Part shown: piece by piece, positions 1 through 7,131 of the stretch
Layout: the number at the start of each line of letters is the position of its first letter
Numbering within the stretch: the first letter of the stretch is position 1
Assembly: GCA_025458545.1 (NCBI GenBank)
Contig: JALOSH010000019.1
Span: forward strand, 1-15,579
DNA from: Hydrogenophaga sp.
GTDB taxonomy: Bacteria; Pseudomonadota; Gammaproteobacteria; Burkholderiales; Burkholderiaceae
Direction of reading: 5' to 3'
DNA: 15,579 nucleotides
Notes under the pieces: model-generated
Database searches by the model: none
What the model was told of the DNA's origin: nothing
Seen by the model: only the letters and a program-made list of their open reading frames with translations
Program-made: the position numbers and the translations under genes

Positions 1-1350
1 GCCACGCTGGTCACGCTGGCGCTGGCGCTGGCGGGCGCGCACGCACTGCTAGGCGGCCTGTTCCGCGACCATGTGATGCGCCAGTTCGACGCCACGCTGG
101 TGCTGCAACTCGACCAGTTGACCGCGCGGCTGGAATTCGACGCCCAGGGCCGGCCGGTGATCGACCCGCGCAGCCTGTCCGACCCGCGGCTGGACAAACC
201 GTACTCGGGTCTGTACTGGCAACTCGACGAGATGAGCCCCAGCGCCCAGACCCGCAACGGCGTTCTGCGTTCGCGTTCGCTCTGGGACACGCAGCTGGCG
301 CTGAACGCCGACGCGCTGGCCGACGGCGACCTGCACACCCACGACAGCGTGGGCCCGCAGGGCCATGCGGTGCGGATCGTGGAACGCTCGCTGCAGGCAC
401 CCGAAGAACCGCAGGCGCGCTGGCGCCTGATGGTGGCGGGCGACACGCGCGAGGCCCTGGCCGCCGCGGACGACTTCAACGGTGTGCTGGCGGCGTCGCT
501 CGCGGGTCTCGGGGCGCTGCTGGCGCTGGCCGCGCTGGCACAGGTGGCCGTGGGTCTTGCGCCGCTGCAAGCCATGCAGCGCGGGTTGCAACAGGTGCGC
601 GAAGGGCGCACGGCGCGGCTCGCGGGACGCTTCCCGGCCGAGGTGCAGCCGCTGATCGACGACTTCAACGGTGTGCTCGATCGCAACGCTGAGGTGGTGG
701 CACGCGCACGCACCCAGGCGGGCAACCTGGCGCACGCCCTCAAGACGCCGCTGGCCGTGCTGGGCAACGCCGCCGCGCAGGCACCCGGCAACGAGCTGGC
801 GCCGCTGGTGACCGAGCAGGTGCAGGTGGCGCAGCGCCACATCCACTGGCACCTGGCGCGCGCCCGCGTGGCCGCGTCGCAAGGGCTGCCCGGTCAGCGC
901 ACGCCGCTGGCGCCCTTGCTGGCCGGTTTGCTGCGGGTGATGGGCACGCTGCACGCCGGGCGCGGACTGGACATCGCCGCCCGTGAAATGCCCGCCGACT
1001 GGGCGTTTGCCGGCGAAGAACAGGACCTGCAGGAGATGGTGGGCAACCTGCTGGACAACGCCTGCCGCTGCGCCCGCAGCGAGGTGCGGGTGCATGCGGC
1101 GCGCGAGGGCGCACAACTGCACATCGTGGTGGACGACGACGGCCCTGGCATCGCGCCCGAGCAGCGCGCAGAGGTGTTGCAGCGCGGCGTGCGGCTCGAT
1201 GAGTCGGCGCCCGGCAGCGGGCTGGGCCTGGCCATCGTGGTGGAGCTGGCGTCTCTCTACGGCGGCGCGCTCACGCTGGAGACCAGCGACGCGGGCGGAT
1301 TGCGCGCCCGCCTGACCCTGCCCGCGGCCGCCGATCAGCAGGGCCTGTAA
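1..1350 (+). CDS. PhoQ-like sensor histidine kinase (5' truncated by window edge)
   Basis: Inner-membrane sensor kinase that would phosphorylate a response regulator, probably encoded just left of the window. The reading frame is open from base 1, so the true start is outside. In-window residues 1-18 are the end of a first membrane helix (Leu/Ala-rich). Residues ~25-155 form a periplasmic sensor region and ~160-186 a second helix. A HAMP-like segment follows (~190-232). The phospho-acceptor motif is LAHALKTPLAVL, with His at residue 245; this AHALKTPL form is typical of PhoQ-like kinases rather than the common HELRTPL. The ATPase domain is intact: N box NLLDNA (349-354), G1 DDDGPGI (378-384), G2 GSGLGLAIV (405-413). 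TAA stop at 1348-1350; the last 16 bases overlap the end of the convergent eptA. The kinase call is firm. The PhoQ assignment is by motif only, and the signal sensed cannot be read from the sequence. Confidence 0.9.
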   Translation, partial: ATLVTLALALAGAHALLGGLFRDHVMRQFDATLVLQLDQLTARLEFDAQGRPVIDPRSLSDPRLDKPYSGLYWQLDEMSPSAQTRNGVLRSRSLWDTQLALNADALADGDLHTHDSVGPQGHAVRIVERSLQAPEEPQARWRLMVAGDTREALAAADDFNGVLAASLAGLGALLALAALAQVAVGLAPLQAMQRGLQQVREGRTARLAGRFPAEVQPLIDDFNGVLDRNAEVVARARTQAGNLAHALKTPLAVLGNAAAQAPGNELAPLVTEQVQVAQRHIHWHLARARVAASQGLPGQRTPLAPLLAGLLRVMGTLHAGRGLDIAAREMPADWAFAGEEQDLQEMVGNLLDNACRCARSEVRVHAAREGAQLHIVVDDDGPGIAPEQRAEVLQRGVRLDESAPGSGLGLAIVVELASLYGGALTLETSDAGGLRARLTLPAAADQQGL

Positions 1351-2987
1351 AGATCCAGCGAAGGCTGGTGCACGGCGGTCTGTACGTCCATCAACCCCAG
1401 CACCGAATGGAACAGGTGGTCGTGCGACAGCGGCCGGGCGGCCTGCTGGCGCAGGCAGTCGGTGCGCACACCGCTGCGCTGCTGCAAGCCGGCCGACAGC
1501 CAGGTGACCATGGGCACGCGGGTCTGCTGATCGGGGGCCAACGCATAGGGCACGCCGTGCAGATACAAACCCTGTTCGCCCAGCGATTCGCCGTGGTCCG
1601 ACACATACAGCAGACCGGTGTCGTAGCTGCCCCGTTCGGCCTGTGTCTGCAGCCACTGCAAGGCCTGGCCGAGGAAGTGGTCGGTGTAGGCGATGGTGTT
1701 GTCGTAGGCGTTGACCAGCTGGTCTGACGAACACTCCGTCAAGGTGTTGCTGCTGCATTCAGGCATGAAGACCTTGCGGGCCGCTGGAGTTCGCTTGGAA
1801 TAGGCCGGGCCGTGGCTGCCCATCTGGTGCATCACCAGCACCACGCCGCGCGCGCGGCGCTGCGGGTCGAGTGCGGCGATGCGCTGGTCCAGGCCGTGCA
1901 GCAAGGCTTCGTCGGGACATTCACCGCCTTCGCACAGTTCGGGCAGGTTCAGCTCGCGGGTGCTGGCGTTGGGCACGCGGTCGCACACGCCTTTGCAGCC
2001 CGACTGGTTGTCCAGCCACAGCACGGCCAGGCCGGCGCGTTGCAGCACGTCCAGCAGGTTCTGGTGTTCGGCGGTCTGGTCGCCGCCCCCTGCCCGGGTG
2101 AGCGGTGAAAACATGCAGGGCACCGAGACCTGGGTGTTGGTGCCGCAAGAGCGCACGTCTGGGAAGTTGACCAGCCCTTGGTCCTGCCACCGCGCCAGCT
2201 CGGGTGTGGTGGCTCGGGCATAGCCGCTCAGGCCCCAGTTCTGCGCGCGCGCGGTTTCACCCACCACCAGCAACAGCAGGGGCGGGCGCTGCTGCCGGGC
2301 ATAGCTGGCGCCCAGCCGCGCGTCTTCGCCCACCGGCTGCAAGGCACGCACCTGGCGGGGCAACTGGTCGGCCGCCAGCCGGGTGGCGGCGTACACGCTG
2401 TTGAGCGGGTTGATCATGTAGCGCAGGTCTTTGTGGTTGCGCATCAGCGAGGCCAGGCCCTCGTAACCCGCCAGCGATGCCCCCAGCACCAGCAGCAGCG
2501 CCAACCCGGCCCCGAGCAGGTTGCGCCCGGTCCGTGGCCACCAGTGGCCCCAGACCAGCGGGCGGCGCCAGATCCACCACAGCGGCGGGCCCGCCACCAG
2601 CAGCACCGTGCCGAGCAGGTGCAGCGACAGCAGATCGCGCACCTCGCGGGCGTCGGTCTGGGCCACGTTGGCCAGCATGGTCGGGTCGATCACCACGCCG
2701 TACTGCCACATGAAGTGGGTGTTGAAGGCCGACACCAGCACCAGCAGCGTGGCCAGCGGTCGGAACAGGCGGGGCCAGGCCAGCAGCGACAGCAGCAGCG
2801 CCGTGCCCCCCAGCACCACGCCGCCCATCACCCCCAGCAGTTCCAGCCGCTGGACGGCCTGACCCGCCTGCCCGGCCAGCCGCTGCCACAGCGGCAGGTT
2901 GCCCAGCACCGTGATCCACAGGGCCAGCAGCAGCACCGCCACCATGGGTTGATCGGATCGGGGGCGGGGACGGGATGCGGTGAACAT
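1335..2987 (-). CDS. eptA: Phosphoethanolamine--lipid A transferase (EptA/MCR family)
   Basis: Inner-membrane enzyme that moves phosphoethanolamine from phosphatidylethanolamine to lipid A phosphates on the periplasmic side. This lowers surface negative charge and gives tolerance to cationic peptides and polymyxin. Counted from the ATG at 2987 (550 aa) there are about five N-terminal membrane helices (to ~175), then the periplasmic sulfatase-fold domain. Catalytic residues line up with MCR-1: E244 in VGETARAQN, nucleophile T285 in CGTNTQVSVPCMFS, D464/H465 in YVSDHGESLGE, plus H387 in HQMGSHGP and H477 in YLHG. Cysteines 281 and 291 flank the nucleophile as in the MCR/EptA disulfide, and further Cys pairs follow. 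The frame could start at GTG 3014, but that codon probably lies upstream of the transcript start and neither start has a good ribosome site, so I prefer the ATG. A PmrA-like box lies 54 bp upstream. The stop (1335-1337) overlaps the convergent kinase gene. Composition matches its neighbours, so this looks like an intrinsic chromosomal gene rather than a mobile mcr. Confidence 0.93.
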   Translation of the reverse strand: MFTASRPRPRSDQPMVAVLLLALWITVLGNLPLWQRLAGQAGQAVQRLELLGVMGGVVLGGTALLLSLLAWPRLFRPLATLLVLVSAFNTHFMWQYGVVIDPTMLANVAQTDAREVRDLLSLHLLGTVLLVAGPPLWWIWRRPLVWGHWWPRTGRNLLGAGLALLLVLGASLAGYEGLASLMRNHKDLRYMINPLNSVYAATRLAADQLPRQVRALQPVGEDARLGASYARQQRPPLLLLVVGETARAQNWGLSGYARATTPELARWQDQGLVNFPDVRSCGTNTQVSVPCMFSPLTRAGGGDQTAEHQNLLDVLQRAGLAVLWLDNQSGCKGVCDRVPNASTRELNLPELCEGGECPDEALLHGLDQRIAALDPQRRARGVVLVMHQMGSHGPAYSKRTPAARKVFMPECSSNTLTECSSDQLVNAYDNTIAYTDHFLGQALQWLQTQAERGSYDTGLLYVSDHGESLGEQGLYLHGVPYALAPDQQTRVPMVTWLSAGLQQRSGVRTDCLRQQAARPLSHDHLFHSVLGLMDVQTAVHQPSLDLYRPC

Positions 2988-3040
2988 GAAAGCTGCCAGT
3001 GGGCCAGCACACACTGGCTACCGCAGCGTAGACAGCGCAG

Positions 3041-3057
3041 GTTAAGCAGAACTTAGG
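3041..3057 (-). promoter_or_regulatory. PmrA/QseB-like box upstream of eptA
   Basis: Read on the minus strand this is CCTAAG-TTCTG-CTTAAC, a direct repeat of two hexamers with 5 nt between, close to the known PmrA/QseB consensus CTTAAN-N5-CTTAAN (one mismatch in the first half). It is followed by CTGCG, giving the 11-mer CTTAACCTGCG that also ends the box at 5268-5284. It points toward eptA and lies 54 bp before its ATG, so the downstream half could serve as or overlap the -35 region. The -10 is not clear (TAGCCA or CGGTAG around 3015-3023). The repeat is seen directly. Binding by the regulator encoded at 4497-5213 is inferred. Confidence 0.6.
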
Positions 3058-3088
3058 GCGGCGTCGGAACGAGGCCGCCGAACACGGG

Positions 3089-3121
3089 CGCCACGCGGGA
3101 CCATTCGGCCCCTTCGTGGCG
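3089..3121 (-). terminator. Possible stem-loop after the PmrB-like kinase gene
   Basis: CGCCACG (3089-3095) and CGTGGCG (3115-3121) are perfect 7-bp inverted repeats with a 19-nt loop that can pair further (GGG/CCC). It starts 17 nt beyond the kinase stop codon, in the transcript's 3' direction. A second small pair, GGCGGC/GCCGCC, lies next to it around 3057-3079. No U-tract follows, so intrinsic termination is uncertain. The hairpin sits between the two-component operon and the eptA promoter and could help insulate them. Confidence 0.35.
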
Positions 3122-3138
3122 ACTGGCCGGTGGACGCA

Positions 3139-4500
3139 TCAACCGTTGCGAGGCCAGCGCAACACAAAGCGGGTGCCCAGCGGCTCGGGCGCACGCACGC
3201 GCTCGAAGCGCGCACCCATCTGCTCGGCCATGCGCTCCACCAGGCGCAGCCCCAGGCCCAGGCCGTCGCTGTCTTTCTGACCGACTGCGCCGGCGCGGCG
3301 GCTGTGCCCGTCGTCGCTCACGCTCAGGCCCTGGTCGGTGGCGTTGCGGAACACTTCCACCACCACCTGCGTGCCGGCGGGCGTGTGGCGGATCGCGTTT
3401 TCCACCAGGTTGCGCAGGGCCAGTTCCAGCAGCAGGCGGTTGGTCGGCTGCTGCACCGGCCTGTCGGGCTGCACCAGTTCCAGCTCGTGCTGGGCTTCGT
3501 AGGCCAGCTGGGCATGTGCGGCCACGGTGGCGGCCGCCACTTCGCCCAGCGACACCGGTTCACCCACCGCGCTCGGATCGGGCACCGCGCGCTGCGCCCG
3601 GGCCAGGTCCAGCAACTGCGCCAGGATGCGGCCGGCGCGCAGCGCTTCGCGTTCCAGCTGGTCGAGCCGCTCGGGTGACGGCGTGTGGCGCGCAGCACGC
3701 GCCTGCAGGGCCATCGAGGTCAGTGGCGTGCGAAGCTCGTGGGCCACGTCAGACGCGAACTGCCGCTCGCGCTCGGCCTGGGTCTGCAGCGAATCCACCA
3801 GGCTGTTGATGGCGCGCACGGTGCTCGCGAACTCGGTGAAGCGGTCGTGTGGCAACAGGCGCTGCCCGGCCCGGGTGTCGAGGCTGGCCACGTCGTGCGA
3901 CAGGCGGTCCAGCGGGCGCAGGCCGCGCCGCATGGCCCACCAGAGCCCAAGCGCCACCAGCGGCATGATCAACAGGGCCGGACTCACCATGTGGGTGGCG
4001 AGATCGGTGGCGAGGTCGTAGCGCTGATCCAGGTCGATCAGCACTGCCACATGGTGGGTGCCGTCGGTGGCCGCGAACATGCGCCACTGGCTGGGCTCGG
4101 TCTGACCAGGGTCCGGACGCAGCGCCAGGGTGGACAAGCCGGGCGGCGGCGGGCCGACAAAGGGCAGCCGGTCGGCCATGCCGTGGGTGTCGATGGACAG
4201 CACCGCACCGTCCCACTGCAGCACCACCGCGTCCTGCACATAGGTGCCCATGCCCTGGCGGTCCAACGGTTTCTCCACCGGTCGGTGCCCCTCCGGCGCC
4301 GTGGCCAACCACAGACGCCCGGTGGCCGTGAGCTGGCCGTCGGTGATCTCGCGCGCCTCGTTGTGGCCGGTGAACCAGGCCACCGCCACCAGCGCGAGCC
4401 ACACCAGCGACAGCGCCCCGATGGCCCAGCCCCAGAGGTAGCGCCACAGCGGACGCGAAGGCGGCGCGGCACGGGGGCTGGCGGGTTCGCGGGTGGTCAT
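3139..4500 (-). CDS. PmrB/QseC-type sensor histidine kinase
   Basis: Membrane sensor kinase of 453 aa, the partner of the regulator just upstream: their genes overlap as ATGA (4497-4500), which implies translational coupling. Layout: cytoplasmic N-tail rich in Pro and Arg, membrane helix ~22-43, periplasmic sensor ~44-170, second helix ~172-190, HAMP ~191-245, DHp motif FASDVAHELRTPLTS with phospho-acceptor H254, N box NLVENAIRHT (364-373), and G2 box GLGLGLRLVERM (413-424). The G1 region reads SVSDDGHSRRAGAVG (393-407). The usual DDGPGI is replaced, so the two glycines of DxGxG are not both present, although the reading frame is intact on both sides. QseC/PmrB-like kinases respond to metals, low pH, cationic peptides or catechols in better-known species. 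The signal here is unknown. Kinase identity is secure; the PmrB/QseC name rests on the N box/DHp style, the regulator type and the eptA context. Confidence 0.9.
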   Translation of the reverse strand: MTTREPASPRAAPPSRPLWRYLWGWAIGALSLVWLALVAVAWFTGHNEAREITDGQLTATGRLWLATAPEGHRPVEKPLDRQGMGTYVQDAVVLQWDGAVLSIDTHGMADRLPFVGPPPPGLSTLALRPDPGQTEPSQWRMFAATDGTHHVAVLIDLDQRYDLATDLATHMVSPALLIMPLVALGLWWAMRRGLRPLDRLSHDVASLDTRAGQRLLPHDRFTEFASTVRAINSLVDSLQTQAERERQFASDVAHELRTPLTSMALQARAARHTPSPERLDQLEREALRAGRILAQLLDLARAQRAVPDPSAVGEPVSLGEVAAATVAAHAQLAYEAQHELELVQPDRPVQQPTNRLLLELALRNLVENAIRHTPAGTQVVVEVFRNATDQGLSVSDDGHSRRAGAVGQKDSDGLGLGLRLVERMAEQMGARFERVRAPEPLGTRFVLRWPRNG

Positions 4501-5213
4501 GCGGAAGGGCTGGGCGCCTCGGGTTCGCGCGGAATGAAATAGCCGACCCCGCGCACGGTGCGGATCAGGGTGTCGCCGAGTTTGCGCCGCAAATGGTGGA
4601 TGTGCACCTCGATGGTGTTGCTCTCCACCGATTCGTTGAAGCCGTACAGCGCCGACTCCAGCCGCGCCTTGGACAGCACTTGCGGGCGTGCCTGCAGCAA
4701 CGTGAGCAGCAGCGCAAATTCGCGGCTGCCCAGGCTCACGGGCTGACCGCCGTGCTCCACGCCGCGCGTGGCCGGGTCGACCACCAGCGAGCCATATTCC
4801 AGCAGCGGCTTGCTGCGCCCTGCTGCGCGGCGCAGCATGGCGCGCAGGCGGGCCAACAGTTCGTTCGCGTCAAAGGGCTTGATGAGGTAGTCGTCGGCGC
4901 CGTTGTCCAGCCCGCTGATGCGGTCGCTCACGCCGTCGCGCGCGGTCATGATGAGCACCGGCAGGTCCGGGCGCGGCAGCTGACCGCGCGCAGCCTGGCG
5001 TTCGTCCTGTCGCCGCAACCGGGCGAGCAGGTCCAGCCCGTCGCCATCGGGCAGGCCGAGGTCGAGCACCAGCACGTCGAAGGGCTCGACGCTGAGCGCC
5101 GCCCAGGCGTCTTTCACGCCGCCGCACACGTCCACCGCGTAGCCAGCCTGCTGCAAAGAGTCGGCCAGGCCACCGGCAATGCCGACATCGTCTTCCACCA
5201 CCAAAGCGCGCAT
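4497..5213 (-). CDS. OmpR-family response regulator (PmrA/QseB type)
   Basis: DNA-binding response regulator of 238 aa from the ATG at 5213. A start at 5243 is possible, but it only adds MTRRVRTRQR before the conserved MRALVVEDD. Receiver domain: acidic pair E7/D8/D9, phospho-acceptor D51 in VLDLGLPDGDG, switch T90 in IMTARDG, and K112 in DDYLIKPFD. The alpha3-beta4 loop (about 68-84, RQDERQAARGQLPRPDL) is longer than usual. The winged-helix output domain (~137-228) ends in the classic VEVHI..LRRKLG / IRTVRGVGYFIP pattern, here with IEVHIHHLRRKLG. It is followed by the kinase gene with an ATGA overlap. The PmrA-like box at 5268-5284 and a GATAAT -10 at 5253-5258 lie upstream, which suggests autoregulation. 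Likely targets are its own operon and eptA, possibly the divergent PAP2 gene. The family assignment is firm and the regulon inferred. Confidence 0.93.
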   Translation of the reverse strand: MRALVVEDDVGIAGGLADSLQQAGYAVDVCGGVKDAWAALSVEPFDVLVLDLGLPDGDGLDLLARLRRQDERQAARGQLPRPDLPVLIMTARDGVSDRISGLDNGADDYLIKPFDANELLARLRAMLRRAAGRSKPLLEYGSLVVDPATRGVEHGGQPVSLGSREFALLLTLLQARPQVLSKARLESALYGFNESVESNTIEVHIHHLRRKLGDTLIRTVRGVGYFIPREPEAPSPSA

Positions 5214-5252
5214 GCGTTGTCGGGTCCGAACCCGCCGAGTCAAAGCCTTTGC

Positions 5253-5258
5253 ATTATC
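5253..5258 (-). promoter_or_regulatory. Putative -10 element of the two-component operon
   Basis: On the minus strand this reads GATAAT, five of six matches to TATAAT, 39 nt upstream of the regulator's ATG. Seventeen bases further upstream is AAGGAA, which is poor as a -35 but lies inside the PmrA-like box. That arrangement is usual for promoters activated by an OmpR-family regulator bound over the -35 position. Confidence 0.5.
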
Positions 5259-5267
5259 TGGAAAGTG

Positions 5268-5284
5268 CTTAAGGTTTCCTTAAC
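5268..5284. promoter_or_regulatory. PmrA/QseB-like box between the regulator and PAP2 genes
   Basis: The plus strand reads CTTAAG-GTTTC-CTTAAC, a close match to the consensus CTTAAN-N5-CTTAAN, followed by CTGCG as at eptA. It is also nearly palindromic (CTTAAGG-TTT-CCTTAAC), so it could work toward both divergent genes. Toward the regulator it sits just upstream of a good -10. Toward the PAP2 gene only 24 nt separate the box from the ATG at 5309, which leaves little room for a promoter, so control of PAP2 is less certain. The sequence match is observed; binding is inferred. Confidence 0.68.
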
Positions 5285-5308
5285 CTGCGCCTTCAAGACT
5301 GTGTGTCC

Positions 5309-6058
5309 ATGAGATTCCAGCACAGCGCGGCGCGCTCCGAGCCATCGCCCACTCGGCCCGGCCGCCCGGTACCCCTGGGACGCTGGGCGTTGCTGGTGGT
5401 GGGCCTGACCCTGGCATGGGATGGGGTCGGTGCCGACCTGGCCGTCATGCAGGCCATCGGCGGTCCGAATGGGTTTGCCCTGCGCGACCACTGGCTGCTT
5501 TCCCAGTGGCTGCACGACGGCCTGCGCCAGGTGGCGGTGCTGCTCTACCTGCTGCTCTGGGCCTGGGCGGCCTGGCCTGTGCGCTGGCAGGTCGGCCCCG
5601 CTGCACTGTGGTCGCTGCCACGACACGAGCGGCTGGGCGCGGTATTGCTGGTGACGCTCAGCCTGCTGGCCGTGAGCCTGATCAAGCACCACAGCCAGAC
5701 CAGTTGCCCCTGGGAGCTGCAGGCCTTCGGCGGTGCGGCCCGATATGTGTCGCACTGGGCACTGGGTCAGAACGACGGTGGCGGCGGCCGATGCTTCCCG
5801 GGCGGGCATGCGTCCAGCGCTTTCGCCTTTGTGGCCCTGTGCCTGCCGTGGCTGCAGCCGCCGCCCGGCCGCGCCCGCGCGCGTGCGACCGGCTGGCGCT
5901 GGCTGGGCGTGGTGCTGCTGGCCGGTGCGGTGGCGGGTGCGGTGCAGACCCTGCGCGGCGCTCACTACCCCAGCCACACCCTGTGGACCCTGCTGATTTG
6001 CGCAGCGGTCTCCTGGGGTGGGTGGACCATGGCGGTTCGCTGGATGTCCAGGCCGTGA
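5309..6058 (+). CDS. PAP2-superfamily membrane phosphatase (COG3907-like), possible lipid A/lipid phosphatase
   Basis: Polytopic membrane protein of 249 aa from ATG 5309 (GTG at 5303 is an alternative). It probably removes a phosphate from a lipid carrier or lipid A on the periplasmic face. The three PAP2 catalytic blocks are present in divergent form: K126-x6-C133-P134 (KHHSQTSCP, Cys where classic PAP2 has Arg), FPGGH with H167 in place of PSGH, and RGAHYPSH with H219 and H223, where the usual Asp is His and the upstream SR pair is absent. From memory this variant set resembles the COG3907 group. About five or six hydrophobic helices are visible (24-42, 72-90, 108-125, 168-183, 196-213, 225-240). 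It faces the PmrA/QseB-type operon across a PmrA-like box, and with eptA on the other side this suggests a lipid A 1- or 4'-phosphate role. Undecaprenyl-pyrophosphate or phosphatidate phosphatase remain possible. It ends 7 nt before the convergent azlD. Confidence 0.78.
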   Translation: MRFQHSAARSEPSPTRPGRPVPLGRWALLVVGLTLAWDGVGADLAVMQAIGGPNGFALRDHWLLSQWLHDGLRQVAVLLYLLLWAWAAWPVRWQVGPAALWSLPRHERLGAVLLVTLSLLAVSLIKHHSQTSCPWELQAFGGAARYVSHWALGQNDGGGGRCFPGGHASSAFAFVALCLPWLQPPPGRARARATGWRWLGVVLLAGAVAGAVQTLRGAHYPSHTLWTLLICAAVSWGGWTMAVRWMSRP

Positions 6059-6065
6059 ACGCCGC

Positions 6066-6401
6066 TCACCAGCCCAGGCCGATGTGCAATGGCAGGTACA
6101 CCGCCATGCCGGCCACGATGGTCCCCAGCACGCTGCGCTGCCAGAAAAACCAGGCCGCGCCGGCCGCTGCGGCGAACAGCCGCGCGTCTTGCCAGGTCTG
6201 GATGAGCTGGCCTTGCGACATCACGATCTCCGGCACCACCACCGCCGACAAGGCCGCGATCGGCGCGTACTGCAGGCCGCGCTGAGCCCAGTGCGGCAGC
6301 GTCCAGGGTTTGTCGGAAATGAAGAAGAAGCCGCGCGTGAGCACGGTGATGGCGCCCATGCCGACGATGGTGAGCAGGGTCCAGGGATCGATGTCAAACA
6401 T
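6066..6401 (-). CDS. azlD: AzlD-family branched-chain amino acid exporter small subunit
   Basis: Small, very hydrophobic protein of 111 aa with about four membrane helices, the normal size for AzlD. The N-terminal stretch WTLLTIVGMGAITVLTRGFF and the later YAPIAALSAVVVPEI are typical of the family. Together with AzlC it forms an exporter of the LIV-E class (as YgaZH and BrnFE) that removes excess branched-chain amino acids and, in several characterised pairs, methionine. The ATG at 6401 lies inside azlC (8-nt overlap), so translation is coupled. It is the last gene of the def-fmt-azlC-azlD set and ends 7 nt from the convergent PAP2 gene, with no room for a separate terminator. The substrate cannot be told from the sequence. 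Confidence 0.88.
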   Translation of the reverse strand: MFDIDPWTLLTIVGMGAITVLTRGFFFISDKPWTLPHWAQRGLQYAPIAALSAVVVPEIVMSQGQLIQTWQDARLFAAAAGAAWFFWQRSVLGTIVAGMAVYLPLHIGLGW

Positions 6402-7131
6402 GCCGGGCTCCGGGGGCTGGCGGTGCGGCCTTTTCGATCACCAGACAGATCGCCACCGCGCTGGCGATGGCCACCACGATGTTGAGCTTGAGCGGCAAGG
6501 CCCAGGCCGCCACCGCCGCCGCACCGGCGATTCCGGCCGAGACGATGCGCAATGGCGAGGTGGCGAGTGAACTCAGCAGTCCCACCAGGGCCAGGATGCC
6601 AGCAAACCCCAGGCCCCAGGCGGTCGGGATGGCATGGGCCAGCAGCACGCCCGCCACGCTGGCGCTGATCCAGGCCACGTAGTTCACCGCACAGTTCCCC
6701 GCCAGGTAGGCCTGCTGGCGGGCGATGCCATCGGCATCGGTGGCGGCGTGCGGATAGCGCCGCACGAAATTGACATAGGTCAGGTCGCCGGTGACGTAGC
6801 CGGTGGCCAGCCGTTTCCAGCGCGGCAGGTGCATCATGTACGGGCGCAGGTGGATGGAGAACACCACAAAGCGCAGGTTGACGCAGAACGCCGCCGCCAG
6901 GATCACCCACATTGGCGCACCGGCGGCGATCATGGGCACGGCCGCGAGCTGGGCACTGCCCGCGAACACGATCAGCGTCATCAGCAGGGCCTCGATCACC
7001 GACAGCCCCGACTTCACCATCGCCACCCCGGTCATCAGGCCCCAGGCCGCAATGCCCATGGCGGCCCCAGCCTGGTCGCGCACGCCCTCCCCGAACTCGA
7101 CGTGGCGGCGGTGTTCAGCCAGAAAAAACAT
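6394..7131 (-). CDS. azlC: AzlC-family branched-chain amino acid exporter large subunit
   Basis: Membrane protein of 245 aa, the large subunit of the AzlCD exporter. Family features seen: EFGEGVRDQAGAAMGIAAWG at 12-31, GVAMVKSGLS (35-44), VFAGSAQLAAVPM (56-68), AAFCVNLRFVVFSIHLRPYM (80-99) and YVTGDLTYVNFVRRY (112-126), with further helices to the C terminus. The ATG at 7131-7129 overlaps the fmt stop by one base (TGATG), and its own stop overlaps azlD by 8 nt, so the exporter is almost certainly transcribed with def-fmt. The pairing with two genes that make and remove formyl-methionine is compatible with methionine or branched-chain amino acid overflow, but may only reflect gene packing. Confidence 0.9.
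   Translation of the reverse strand: MFFLAEHRRHVEFGEGVRDQAGAAMGIAAWGLMTGVAMVKSGLSVIEALLMTLIVFAGSAQLAAVPMIAAGAPMWVILAAAFCVNLRFVVFSIHLRPYMMHLPRWKRLATGYVTGDLTYVNFVRRYPHAATDADGIARQQAYLAGNCAVNYVAWISASVAGVLLAHAIPTAWGLGFAGILALVGLLSSLATSPLRIVSAGIAGAAAVAAWALPLKLNIVVAIASAVAICLVIEKAAPPAPGARHV

Noticed and set aside
49..1758. 569-codon open frame antisense to the PhoQ-like kinase and the eptA tail
   Set aside because: Low-complexity His/Arg/Gln-rich translation with no family features. It is the usual shadow frame of a GC-rich coding strand.
1335..2987. Mobile colistin-resistance (mcr) gene
   Set aside because: Catalytic residues match MCR, but composition equals its neighbours, there is no insertion sequence nearby, and it sits in a chromosomal regulatory context.
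3270..3325. Frameshift or sequencing error in the kinase G1 box
   Set aside because: The frame is continuous from the N box to the G2 box with good GC3 bias, so a simple indel is unlikely; kept as a real substitution.
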